Source: Paenibacillus planticolens (GTDB lineage Bacteria; Bacillota; Bacilli; Paenibacillales; NBRC-103111). From it: a DNA stretch of 64,000 bases. The notes beneath the pieces were generated by a model. It searched no databases and had not been told where the DNA came from. It saw nothing but the letters and a program-made list of their open reading frames with translations. Within the stretch, counting starts at the first letter, position 1, and every line of letters begins with the position of its first letter. Below are positions 18,405-26,900 of this stretch, one piece after another. The stretch lies in the NCBI RefSeq assembly GCF_013141725.1, contig NZ_WHNZ01000061.1, positions 434,001 through 498,000 of the forward strand. The letters run 5' to 3'. The translations under genes were made by a program, and so were the position numbers.

Positions 18405-19067
18405 CTAGGCATGTTTAGATTCCATCTCCCGCACAACAACGCGGGCCCCTTCAACCTCAACGACAACAATTTCCTTCGCATTCGAAATAAAGCTTCCGTT
18501 CGTCACGACATCCACGCGTTCGCCCTGGATGATCGCTGTTCCGGCCGGCCGCAGAGGGGTTATCGATTGCCCCGTCAACCCCACCAAATACGAGCGGTCC
18601 GGGTTAGAGGTAAACCCCTTGTCCGTTGTCAATTGCTCCTTCAAAATAAACCGGTTCCACACTCCGCGATGTTTAAATGTTTTGATGGCAAAAGCAATGA
18701 CGACAATGGCTACCAGAAGCGCTATCCCCAGCATGACCGCGGCATCCGTAGGATTCGGGGAGGCGAGCAGCACACCGCCAAAGAGACATATGGCCCCCAA
18801 AACACTTAGTATGCCGAAACTGGGAACGACCAATTCCAATATGAGGAGCACTAACCCTATGCCGAAGACGGCCAAATCACCGAACCCGGCAAAACCAGCC
18901 AAATAAAATCCGAGAAAATAGAGTGCGAATCCGGCAACGCCCGCTAACGCTAGTAAACCGCTGCTCAAAAAAAGAAGTTCTAAAGCGATCCCGATAATTC
19001 CGACCATCAATAAAACGGTCGCTGTAATTGGATGCGTCAGAAAGGCTGATAAGTTTTCTGCAAACAT
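18405..19067 (-). CDS. NfeD-family membrane protein, short form lacking the protease domain
   Basis: The 220-residue protein has five to six hydrophobic helices (about 13-130) followed by a cytosolic OB-fold (LTGQSITPLRPAGTAIIQGERVDVVTNG, about 165-200) typical of NfeD proteins. B. subtilis YqeZ, its positional counterpart, is about twice as long and carries an N-terminal ClpP-like serine protease domain. That domain is absent here and there is no room for it upstream. The gene is directly upstream of floA, as expected for an NfeD/flotillin pair. ATG 19067 follows AAAGGAG. Confidence 0.9.
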   Translation of the reverse strand: MFAENLSAFLTHPITATVLLMVGIIGIALELLFLSSGLLALAGVAGFALYFLGFYLAGFAGFGDLAVFGIGLVLLILELVVPSFGILSVLGAICLFGGVLLASPNPTDAAVMLGIALLVAIVVIAFAIKTFKHRGVWNRFILKEQLTTDKGFTSNPDRSYLVGLTGQSITPLRPAGTAIIQGERVDVVTNGSFISNAKEIVVVEVEGARVVVREMESKHA

Positions 19068-19109
19068 CGTCTTTCACTCCTTTCCTGATTCTTCCTTATC
19101 ATTAATATG

Positions 19110-19135
19110 TACGTCACTCAGAAGAAACTGTTTCG
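19110..19135 (-). promoter_or_regulatory. Candidate SigW (ECF) promoter for nfeD-floA
   Basis: Minus strand CGAAAC (19130-19135), a spacer of exactly 16 bases and CGTA (19110-19113). The SigW pattern is TGAAAC-N16-CGTA. The site is about 45 bases upstream of the nfeD start. The B. subtilis yqeZ-floA unit is a known SigW target. Confidence 0.65.
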
Positions 19136-19144
19136 TTTCCAAAG

Positions 19145-19185
19145 AAAATAAAAAGATCGAGTGGATGAAACATCCGCTCGATCTT
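19145..19185 (-). terminator. Terminator of rpsU-yqeY
   Basis: A 15-bp stem (19153-19167 with 19171-19185, one G-T) with a 3-base loop is followed on the minus strand by TTTTATTTTCTTT. It lies 19 bases after the yqeY stop. Confidence 0.88.
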
Positions 19186-19204
19186 GTCACAAACATATTA
19201 AGTA

Positions 19205-19648
19205 TTATCCCAATAATTGTTGGACCAACTGATTTATAAGCTTACCATCAGCGCGTCCTTTGACCTGAGGCATCAATGCCGTCATCACTTTGCCCATATC
19301 CGCTTTGGAAGAAGCACCAATTTGCTGGATGGTCTGCTGTACAATGGCTTTCACTTCTTCCTCAGAAAGCTGTTGCGGCATGTACTCAGCTAGAATAACA
19401 AGTTCTGCCTTCAGGTTCTCGGCCAAATCTTCTCTGCCGGCCTTCGTAAATTCTTGGAGGGAATCCTTACGCTGTTTGATTTCACGAGTTAGTACGTCAA
19501 GCACTTCATTGTCGTCTAAGGCTCTTTTCAGATCAATCTCAGAATTCTTAATCGTAGATCTTACCATTCGAATTACAGAGAGTTTGAACTTGTCCTGACT
19601 CTTCATCGCTTGCTTCATATCTTCGTTCAATCGATCGCTTAAGCTCAT
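19205..19648 (-). CDS. yqeY: GatB/YqeY domain protein
   Basis: The 147-residue cytoplasmic protein belongs to the YqeY family, which shares the helical tail domain of GatB in the tRNA amidotransferase. A role in tRNA metabolism is assumed but unproved. Family motifs include MRSTIKNSEIDLKRALDD, LAEYMPQQLSEEEVKA and DMGKVMTALMPQVKGRADG. It lies 8 bases after rpsU and the two share a promoter and a terminator. Confidence 0.95.
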   Translation of the reverse strand: MSLSDRLNEDMKQAMKSQDKFKLSVIRMVRSTIKNSEIDLKRALDDNEVLDVLTREIKQRKDSLQEFTKAGREDLAENLKAELVILAEYMPQQLSEEEVKAIVQQTIQQIGASSKADMGKVMTALMPQVKGRADGKLINQLVQQLLG

Positions 19649-19656
19649 ATTGCCTC

Positions 19657-19830
19657 CTAGAACTTTCTCTTGCGAGCAGCCTCAGATTTAAGCTTACGCT
19701 TAACGCTAGGCTTGTCATAATGTTTACGTTTCTTAACTTCTGCTAGAATGCCATCCTTTGCGATGGAACGCTTAAAGCGACGAAGTGCAGCATCTATAGT
19801 TTCGTTCTTACGAACTCGAGTTTCTGACAA
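19657..19830 (-). CDS. rpsU: 30S ribosomal protein bS21
   Basis: The 57-residue basic protein matches S21 over its full length: [20 protein letters not shown] at the start and a Lys/Arg-rich tail ending [10 protein letters not shown]. The start is TTG at 19830, eight bases after GGAGGG. The frame is open further upstream to 19887, but that segment would run into the promoter and is not part of S21. It is the first gene of rpsU-yqeY, downstream of a near-perfect sigma-A promoter. Confidence 0.97.
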   Translation of the reverse strand: MSETRVRKNETIDAALRRFKRSIAKDGILAEVKKRKHYDKPSVKRKLKSEAARKRKF

Positions 19831-19885
19831 CAGATTTCCCTCCCTCCGAACAGACCATCTAGGATCAAACGGTTCATCAAATCTC

Positions 19886-19914
19886 ATTATAGGTGATAGT
19901 AATTAGGGTGTCAA
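19886..19914 (-). promoter_or_regulatory. Consensus sigma-A promoter of rpsU-yqeY
   Basis: Minus strand TTGACA (19909-19914), a 17-bp spacer and TATAAT (19886-19891), a perfect match to the housekeeping consensus. The leader to the TTG start is about 50 nt. Confidence 0.92.
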
Positions 19915-19944
19915 TCGAATACTTAGGTTTCCTAAAAGTTGTTT

Positions 19945-20295
19945 TTAATTATGAACGCCTAAAGGAGACAAGCGTGCCCCTGCCATCAGGTGATAATGGA
20001 TATGGTGAACAATCTGACCGGCATTAGCGCCAACATTCGTAATAACGCGGTAACCAGACTCTTCCACTTCCAGTTCTCTGGCAATTTGCGCCGCCGCGGC
20101 TTGAATCCGCCCCAACAAAGGCCAATCCTCCGCCTTGGCATCCGCCAAAGAAGCGATATGCTTCTTAGGGATAATAAGCACGTGGATCGGCGAGGCCGGC
20201 TGGATATCATGAAAAGCTAGAACCTCGTCATCTTCGTACACTTTTTTCGAGGGAAGTTCCCCTGCAACAATTTTGCAAAAAATACAATCGCTCAT
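19945..20295 (-). CDS. HIT-family nucleotide hydrolase (HinT type)
   Basis: The 116-residue histidine-triad protein probably hydrolyses adenosine phosphoramidates in the cytoplasm. CIFCKIVAGE is the conserved N-terminus, with a CxxC zinc motif. The triad is HHIHYHLMAGARL (HxHxH) at about residues 97-109. It stands alone upstream of rpsU. In this lineage the gene often lies between mtaB and rpsU, which makes it the left border of the foreign block described in the findings. Confidence 0.94.
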   Translation of the reverse strand: MSDCIFCKIVAGELPSKKVYEDDEVLAFHDIQPASPIHVLIIPKKHIASLADAKAEDWPLLGRIQAAAAQIARELEVEESGYRVITNVGANAGQIVHHIHYHLMAGARLSPLGVHN

Positions 20296-20401
20296 AATCG
20301 GGCTTGTCCCTCCGCTTTCTTTGGCTCTCTGCTTATAATTTTATCGGAAATGCGTGAAAAAATCCAATCCAATCTGTCCTATTACAAGGAACAATAGCAA
20401 A

Positions 20402-20439
20402 AAAAAGAAACGCCTCAGCGAAGTGCCTGAGAGGTTTCT
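20402..20439 (-). terminator. Terminator of rsgA
   Basis: AGAAACGCCTCAG and CTGAGAGGTTTCT form a stem around a short loop. On the minus strand it is followed by a run of eight T's. It begins 19 bases after the rsgA stop. Confidence 0.85.
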
Positions 20440-20457
20440 TAACAGGAACTGAAATGA

Positions 20458-21519
20458 CTAACGGTTATGCTGGCTTTTCAACGATTGATGAATCTTCTTC
20501 CATTTCGCTTTTTCGGCGGCCTGAAGCCCTTTATCTTCTTTTCGCGCCAAATAAGCAAGCTCCTTCTGCAATTTTATATAATTATAGAATCGCTCTTGCG
20601 GGAGACTGCCTTCTTCCAAAGCGCCTTTGACAGCGCATTTCGGTTCATTCTCATGTTTGCAATCCTGGAAATAGCACTGCTCCGCAAGATCCTCAATGTC
20701 CTGAAAAGATGTGCTCAAGCCCTCCGAAGCATCCCACAGCTGCAGCTCGCGCATGCCTGGCGTGTCGATGAGAATGCCTCCTCCGGGGAGCGTAATCAAC
20801 TCGCGGTGCGTCGTTGTATGCTTCCCTTTATCATCCCCATGTCGGATATCTCCGGTTTCCAAAATATCCTTACCGTAGATGCGGTTTACAATGGTTGATT
20901 TGCCCACCCCCGATGATCCGAGCAGCGCGACGGTTTGGCCTGGAGCTATATAAGGTGCCAGTTCTTCGAGCCCGCGGTTCTCGGCGGAGCTGATGACATG
21001 TATGGGCACGCCGACCGCAACAGCCGCAACCTCCGCAGCGAGCGCCTCCGGATCGTCACACAGATCCGCTTTGCTAAGCACGATTACCGGCGTAGCCCCG
21101 CTCTCCCAAGCCAGCACCAAATACCGTTCAAGACGCCGCACATTAAAATCCAAGTTCAGTGCAGTGACCAGAAAAACGGTATCCACGTTCGTGGCTACAA
21201 TTTGCTCTTCCGTGACTTGGCCGGCCACTTTCCGGGAAAACTTACTTTTACGCGGAAGCACAGCATGGATCGTTGCCCGCTGCTCCTCTTGACGTACGGA
21301 CACAACAACCCAATCGCCTACAGCAGGATAATCTTCACGGCGTACAGCCAGGTGTCGCATCTTGCCGGAAACCTCCGCTAATGCTTCGCCGGATTCCGTG
21401 AGTACGCGGTACATATGCTTATGTTCCAAGGACACCCGGCCAACCAGATACCCTTCTTCCAGATAAGGTTCGAACGCTTTTGCAAAAAACGAATTCCATC
21501 CTAATTCTTCTTTTATCAA
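20458..21519 (-). CDS. rsgA: Ribosome small-subunit-dependent GTPase A
   Basis: RsgA is a circularly permuted GTPase that acts late in 30S maturation. The 353-residue protein has an N-terminal OB-fold (about 40-110), then G4 as LSKAD, G1 GSSGVGKST (about 200) and G3 DTPGMREL. The C-terminal zinc site is CYFQDCKHENEPKCAV (about 283-298). The start is TTG at 21519. The order G4-G1-G3 is the family hallmark. Genomes of this group usually have another rsgA in the prkC-rpe cluster, so this may be a second, YjeQ-like copy. It is divergent from the TetR/FAD gene. Confidence 0.93.
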   Translation of the reverse strand: MIKEELGWNSFFAKAFEPYLEEGYLVGRVSLEHKHMYRVLTESGEALAEVSGKMRHLAVRREDYPAVGDWVVVSVRQEEQRATIHAVLPRKSKFSRKVAGQVTEEQIVATNVDTVFLVTALNLDFNVRRLERYLVLAWESGATPVIVLSKADLCDDPEALAAEVAAVAVGVPIHVISSAENRGLEELAPYIAPGQTVALLGSSGVGKSTIVNRIYGKDILETGDIRHGDDKGKHTTTHRELITLPGGGILIDTPGMRELQLWDASEGLSTSFQDIEDLAEQCYFQDCKHENEPKCAVKGALEEGSLPQERFYNYIKLQKELAYLARKEDKGLQAAEKAKWKKIHQSLKSQHNR

Positions 21520-21643
21520 GTGTTAATTTCATCCTCTCATGTGTTTCTAAAGAGAAGTATAGACTACGAATATCGCCATCACACGGTAAATAATCGTTTA
21601 GATTATTTTTTCCATCGCACAATTTTACATCGGTCAATTCACT

Positions 21644-21674
21644 TATAGACTACGGGTCTAATTTTGCTTATAAT
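21644..21674 (+). promoter_or_regulatory. Promoter and probable TetR operator of the TetR/FAD gene
   Basis: TAGACT (21646-21651), a 17-bp spacer and TATAAT (21669-21674) form a promoter. The palindrome TAGAC-TACGG-GTCTA (21646-21660) covers the -35 and half the spacer, a usual place for autorepression by a TetR protein. The 11-mer TATAGACTACG occurs here and again 86 bases upstream (21558-21568). Confidence 0.55.
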
Positions 21675-21709
21675 AGGGATAAATCGATGGTTTGGAATGG
21701 AGTGAGCGG

Positions 21710-23632
21710 ATGAGCCAATTCATGAGAGCCACCACCCGAAAAAAGCGTGATGTCATGATGGACGTCGCTTTATCGATGTTTATGGAAAAAGGCTATGAGA
21801 ATGTGTCTGTCGACGACATTATCACGGCAACGCGAACGTCAAAGGGAACTTTTTACCATTATTTCAAAAGCAAAGATGCCATCATCGCAGACCTTTACAG
21901 CAAACAAATCGAATTGATTCAAGAATGGGTGAAGCAACCCCCGTCCAAAGTGCAATCACTGGAAGGACACATCAACCGCTTGTTTTTAGACTTAGCGTCT
22001 AACATTCGCGTTTCACCGCGTCTTATTCGAAGCTTACAAGCTTTATCCTTACAAAATGAAACCGTTAAAATCGAGGAGCAGCACCAATTAAACGTACTCT
22101 CCGAAAGCTTGCTGCATTGGCTGCCCGAACCCAACAAAGTCGAACTGCTCGTATGCATGTATACCGGCACGATTCGCACTTGGTGCAATCAAGAGCAAAC
22201 TGATCTACTCTCCATGATGAAAAATAACTTAGCTTGGATGTGGGCAGGCATTCGTTCGAACGAGCCGTACGCGCCGCTTCAGGTAGAACCAGTCCCCAAG
22301 GAGGAACACAAAATGAAAGTAGCAATTATCGGCGGAGGCTTAGCCGGATTAACCGCGGCCGCTTATTTATCGGAAAACCCACATATTGAAGGTATTCTTT
22401 TTGAACGCAGTCCACAGCTTGGCGGCCGTGCGTTTACTTACGAAAAAGCAGGCTTCACGCTGAACTTTGGCGCACATGCCATCTATGGGATAGATCGTCA
22501 TACGATCACGAACATGGAGCGAGAATTAGGACTTTCCTTCTCTTCCAAGCAAGTCGATAAACGGAAGGTTGTTTACGCGAAGCATAATCAGCTTACAACC
22601 GCTCCGCTCGATGCGATCAACCTGCTCAAAACCGATTTGCTCAGCACCGCTCAAAAAGTCCGGTTCGTCGGTGAAATCGCCGCGATCATTGCAAATATTC
22701 ATAACTTGAAAAACTATGCGACCTTAGCCGAATATCTTGCAGAGTCCAATGCGGACGAAGATGTGAAAGAACTATGGGAACATCTGGTTTGTTCCAACTT
22801 CTTCATCACGCCTGAGGATGCCCGTAACGTATCCGGCGCGGTGATCAGCGAGTACTACCACAACCTGTTCCTTTCGTCCAAACCGGTTAATTATATTCTT
22901 GGAAGCTGGGCGGTCATTACGAATCAACTCAAGCAAAAACTAACCACATCCGGCAGATGGGAAGTCGCCATCCAAGAGGGCGTCGAAAGTCTAAGCTATG
23001 CGGACCGGAAGTTCGTGCTTCAAACGAAAAACCGCGAAGTCGCTTTCGATAAAGTCATCTTCGCGATGCCTGTCCAACAAGTCGTCAAATTGCTGAAAGG
23101 CACGGCATGGGAGCCATTCTTGGCCCCATATGAATCCAACACGGCTACGGAAGTAATGGTGTATGACGTTGGGTTAAGCAAAGTGGTAGCTAGACCGTTT
23201 AGTTATATTAGCGACATGGACAATAAAATGTTCATCAGCGACGTCTCCGCAACAGATCACACATTGGTACCTGAAGGCGGACAGCTGCTGCAAGGTATCG
23301 CCTACTTAAGCGATCATTTCGAAAGTGACGAACAGCGCAAATCGTATCTTGAAAATAAAAATACGCAGTTGGAAGCTCTATTCGATAAGCATTATCCGGG
23401 CTGGCGCGATGTTATCGCTGTAAAACGCGTTTCGAAGAAAGCGATGGTCTCGAGCGTTAAGAATATTTCTACCAACCACCTTCTGCCAATACGCGTGGAA
23501 AATGTGCCGTTCTATTTCTGCGGCGACGGATGCACAGGGAAAGGCGAGCTTGCGGAACGCGCATTCTCAAGCGCCCGCACAGCGGCACTCGCCATTGTGC
23601 AAGAGGTTCAACAAGCGCTGCAAAGCGTCTAA
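21710..23632 (+). CDS. TetR-family regulator fused to FAD-dependent oxidoreductase
   Basis: One uninterrupted reading frame of 640 residues encodes two proteins. Residues 1 to about 195 are a TetR regulator; the DNA-binding helix-turn-helix contains GYENVSVDDIITATRTSKGTFYHYF. From about residue 202 (MKVAIIGGGLAGLTAAAYLS) to the end it is a flavoprotein of the amine oxidase/phytoene desaturase type, with a GxGxxG dinucleotide site and a C-terminal FAD motif FYFCGDGCTGKGELAERAF. The substrate is unknown. ATG 21710 is chosen because GGAG lies seven bases upstream; ATG 21692 is also in frame. A full Shine-Dalgarno sequence precedes the ATG at 22313, so the oxidoreductase may also be made separately. 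Confidence 0.85.
   Translation: MSQFMRATTRKKRDVMMDVALSMFMEKGYENVSVDDIITATRTSKGTFYHYFKSKDAIIADLYSKQIELIQEWVKQPPSKVQSLEGHINRLFLDLASNIRVSPRLIRSLQALSLQNETVKIEEQHQLNVLSESLLHWLPEPNKVELLVCMYTGTIRTWCNQEQTDLLSMMKNNLAWMWAGIRSNEPYAPLQVEPVPKEEHKMKVAIIGGGLAGLTAAAYLSENPHIEGILFERSPQLGGRAFTYEKAGFTLNFGAHAIYGIDRHTITNMERELGLSFSSKQVDKRKVVYAKHNQLTTAPLDAINLLKTDLLSTAQKVRFVGEIAAIIANIHNLKNYATLAEYLAESNADEDVKELWEHLVCSNFFITPEDARNVSGAVISEYYHNLFLSSKPVNYILGSWAVITNQLKQKLTTSGRWEVAIQEGVESLSYADRKFVLQTKNREVAFDKVIFAMPVQQVVKLLKGTAWEPFLAPYESNTATEVMVYDVGLSKVVARPFSYISDMDNKMFISDVSATDHTLVPEGGQLLQGIAYLSDHFESDEQRKSYLENKNTQLEALFDKHYPGWRDVIAVKRVSKKAMVSSVKNISTNHLLPIRVENVPFYFCGDGCTGKGELAERAFSSARTAALAIVQEVQQALQSV
22298..22315 (+). promoter_or_regulatory. 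Internal ribosome binding site and start of the oxidoreductase half
   Basis: AAGGAGG (22298-22304) lies eight bases before an in-frame ATG (22313-22315), which is exactly the first residue of the flavoprotein domain (MKVAIIGGG). This is the best ribosome binding site in the gene. Confidence 0.7.
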
Positions 23633-23679
23633 AGCCTCCAACCCGCGGCAACTACAAAAAGGGAGCTATCCCCTTTACG

Positions 23680-23957
23680 GAGAAGGCGAAGCAAGAAGTT
23701 AACGGGAGAATCTCCCTCTAAATGGCTCGAGAGATGGCCTTTCAGGAGAATAAAAGGAAAAACTCCTGTTAGTTTGACCGGACTTCGTAGATTCCTACGA
23801 ATTTGGCCCAAATAGAGGGAGTTTTTCCAGATAAATCGATCCGACAAGCTCCTTCATGGAAATTAGAGGGAATTTCCCCTTTTATTTTGAACACAAAGCA
23901 TACTATGCAGCAAAGGCTGTCCCACAAGTCATTTTAATGACCGGGGACAGCCTCTTT
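23680..23957 (+). repeat. Composite 3'-UTR repeat, copy A (ends in a terminator)
   Basis: This gene-free stretch after the TetR/FAD gene is homologous to 57572-57852 read on the minus strand. Shared blocks on the plus strand here are CCCTCTAAATGGCTCG (23714), TTTGACCGGA (23773), CAAATAGAGGGA (23809), TTAGAGGGAA (23863) and CACAAGTCAT (23923). Distances between successive blocks are 59, 36, 54 and 60 bases, against 59, 36, 54 and 59 in copy B. The element contains four GGAAA/TTTCC-type cores, two in each orientation, so it can fold on itself. It ends with an AGGCTG-type terminator. A further core, AAAGGGAGCTATCCCCTTT, lies just upstream near 23656. There is no open reading frame of note. Confidence 0.85.
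23911..23953 (+). terminator. Bidirectional terminator between the TetR/FAD gene and ctsZ
   Basis: AAAGGCTGTCCCACAAGTCATT pairs with AATGACCGGGGACAGCCT, followed by CTTTTTATT on the plus strand. The minus strand gives a weaker T-run, and ctsZ ends only five bases away, so it probably ends both convergent transcripts. It forms the right part of repeat copy A. Confidence 0.85.
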
Positions 23958-26900
23958 TTATTGCTTAGTTACGCGCACATCATCGATGTGAAGCGTGGTG
24001 CCGCCAGGCGAATCCACATAGAAGCCAACATCAATCTGGCCATTCGTGACCATCACATCGCTGACGCTAATATATTTCCAAACGCCGCTGTTGCTGATAT
24101 TCATATAAATCGGCGATCCGCCATAATTCTGAACTTCCATGCGCGCTGTCGTCGGAGTCGTATTCTTCATGCGGACCCAAGCTTCAACTTTGTACTTCAC
24201 GTTGTTCACAGGAACGGCAATGGTTTGATGCAGGCTCTGCTGATAAGCGCCCGCCGCGAAGAAGTAGGCTCGCTTATCGCCTGACCATGGCGATTCCGGC
24301 GGGTTCGTCGTCGAACCGCTATCAATGCCATAAGCGACCGCTTGGGTGCTCGGATGCCACTCTACCCAATTATGACTCAGGCTCGTGTCGCGTTCAAAAT
24401 CGGGATTATCGAGCAGATTTTGCTCGGATACGGGCGTCCCTGCCGCGGCAGTCGAAATCAGCAGCCGATCCAGATTGATATTCCCGCTGTCGCCTGAATC
24501 ATATTTAAATGCGACCGTATTGGCTCCGGCGTTCAGCGTTACGGTTTGAACATTATCCTGCCAAACGTTCCAGTTGCCGCCTTGACTTGTGAAACTGGTT
24601 TGGCCCAGTTTTGACCCATTAATGTAAGTACTTAATGTTTTCGATACACTATTTCCATTTGCGTAGCGCAGTGCAATTTGATAGCTTCCCGCGCTCGGCA
24701 CATTGACGTTGAACTTCACTTGTCCGTTAGCGGCACTCATCCCGTCAACGAATGAGGTACCGCTATAGTTCCAATGATTAGCGTTCAGCCCTGCGCCGCC
24801 AGACAACTCCGCGCTTTCCGCCTCATACTTGCCAACCACCGGGGAGAAAGGAACCGTGATATTATCCAAGTTGACATTCCCCGTGTCCCCTGCGTCGCTA
24901 TAGTACTTATACGTGACAACATTCACGCCTGCCGTCAGCGGCAGCGTCTCCGACTGCGTTGCCCACGTATCCCAGTTTGCCAAACTATTCAGTACCGTGG
25001 ACTTCACCCTCTTCCCGTTCACGAAAATACTGACGGACTTTGCCGCTCCCGAACCGTTCGCATAGCGCAGCGAGACGTTGTAATCGCCACCCGTTTTCAC
25101 CTTCGGATAGAACGTGACGCCTGCACCTGCATTACCCAAGCCGTCAACAAATCCGGTCCCCGTATATCCGGTATGATTCGTGTTCACCGTAGCCTTAGTT
25201 GCTCCGGTGCTGCCGGAAAGCGATGCATCCTCGGCTTCATACTGGGCTGATGTTGCACTCAGAACAGCCGCTCCGGAAATAGCAATCGCTTTGGCGGAAG
25301 CGGCCCCTGCTGCGACTTTCACATAGGTCACATCGCCATAGATATCCTTCCCTGTCGTCCACCCTTCACCCGCTGCCGCTTTCAAAGCTTGCAAGCTCGC
25401 GTAAGACGTCGTCGCACTGCCGTTATTCGTGGCGGAAGTAGCCGCAGAACCATGCAGCTTGATGATGTAGGATTGAAGAGCCGGTGTATAACTTCCGCTT
25501 TTCGCCCCAAGCGTAAAGCTTTGCGAGCCTGCACCGTTATCCTGCGCAGTCATCGCTTGCTTGAAATAGGCGCCGCTTTCGTAGTTATAACTGGCCCCAT
25601 CGTCATCATAGTACGTAAAACTCGACGATGTCGTATTAGCAAAAACATCCACATCAACCGATGTGACAGCGCTCTGTCCCACGTAATCCTGAACCTTTTG
25701 GGAAGGAATGATTGCGCCTTTTTTAATAAACAGCGGGATGTCTGTTAACGTTTCGGGGTTCACCGGATATTGAATCGTCTGACCTCCGGCAATCGTATTG
25801 CCTCTTGCATAATCAATCCATGTCCCTGCAGGCAAATAAATACTTTTGCTTGTCTGTTGTTTATCCACCACCGGAGCGGCCAGCAGCCAATCACCGAACA
25901 TCCAGGCATCTGTATAATTTTTCGCATTCGCGTCCGTCGGATACACTTGCATGAGCGGTTGAACTAATCCGTTCCCGTTCTCATAAGCGCTTCTTTCATA
26001 CGCATACATATAGGGGATCAACGAATAGCGAAGTTGAATGGCTTCTTTGGAAGCCTCTTCTGCCGTAGAGCCGAAATACCAAGGCTGTCGCTGCTGATGA
26101 TTGTTCCCATGTACCCGGAAAACAGGCGTTAGCGCACTAAACTGCATCCACCTTGCGTATAAATCGGGATTGGGATTGTTGGTGGTGCCATCCTGTTGAT
26201 TGAAGCCGCCCGTGTCCATTCCCCATTTCACTTGCCCGTTATTGATCGAAGACAGCATGACAGCCCGCTGCTCTTTCATCCCTGCAGCCCAGCTGATCCG
26301 CTCGCCTTTGTTGTACTGGATGCCGATATCGCCTGACCACAGCGTCGTCGCATAGCGCTGCGCCCCCGGATAGAACGTCCTTGCCGTTTGCCAAACACGC
26401 TGCGCACCGCTTGTGTACGCACGTTGTCCTTCGTACATCGTCTGAGACATGTGGCCAGTTGTGAAGTTGCCAAACCAATACGATGCGCCTACGGACGATA
26501 CTTTATCCGTTTCATCGTTCCACCAGCCGACTATGCCTTTATCGAAAGCATCTTTGGAATGATTCCAAAACCAGCTGCGCTCACTGGCATTATAAGGGTC
26601 GATACTGCGTACCGTGACTGGAATGAAATAGTCCTGATACTCGTTGTGCCCCGGATAGAAATACCCGCCGTTCGCTGCGTCAGTCCCTTGCGTGGTGGCG
26701 CTGCCGGAGGCATCCTTCGTGACGATCCGGGGCTTGGTAATTCCGATCATTTTAACGCCTTTTGCATCCATCGCTGTCTTGAGTGCGGTCGAGGAGGCAG
26801 AAGGGAAATTCGTCGTATTCCAAGCAAATTCGCCGTAGTTGGTTTCTCCATATTTTTTCCAGTCATAATCAAAGGCATAAGCATCTATCGGGATATTTTT

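Noticed and set aside
23680-23957. Repeat copy A as an insertion sequence or MITE
   Set aside because: No transposase, no clear target-site duplication, and both copies keep the same sense relation to the upstream gene and end in a terminator.
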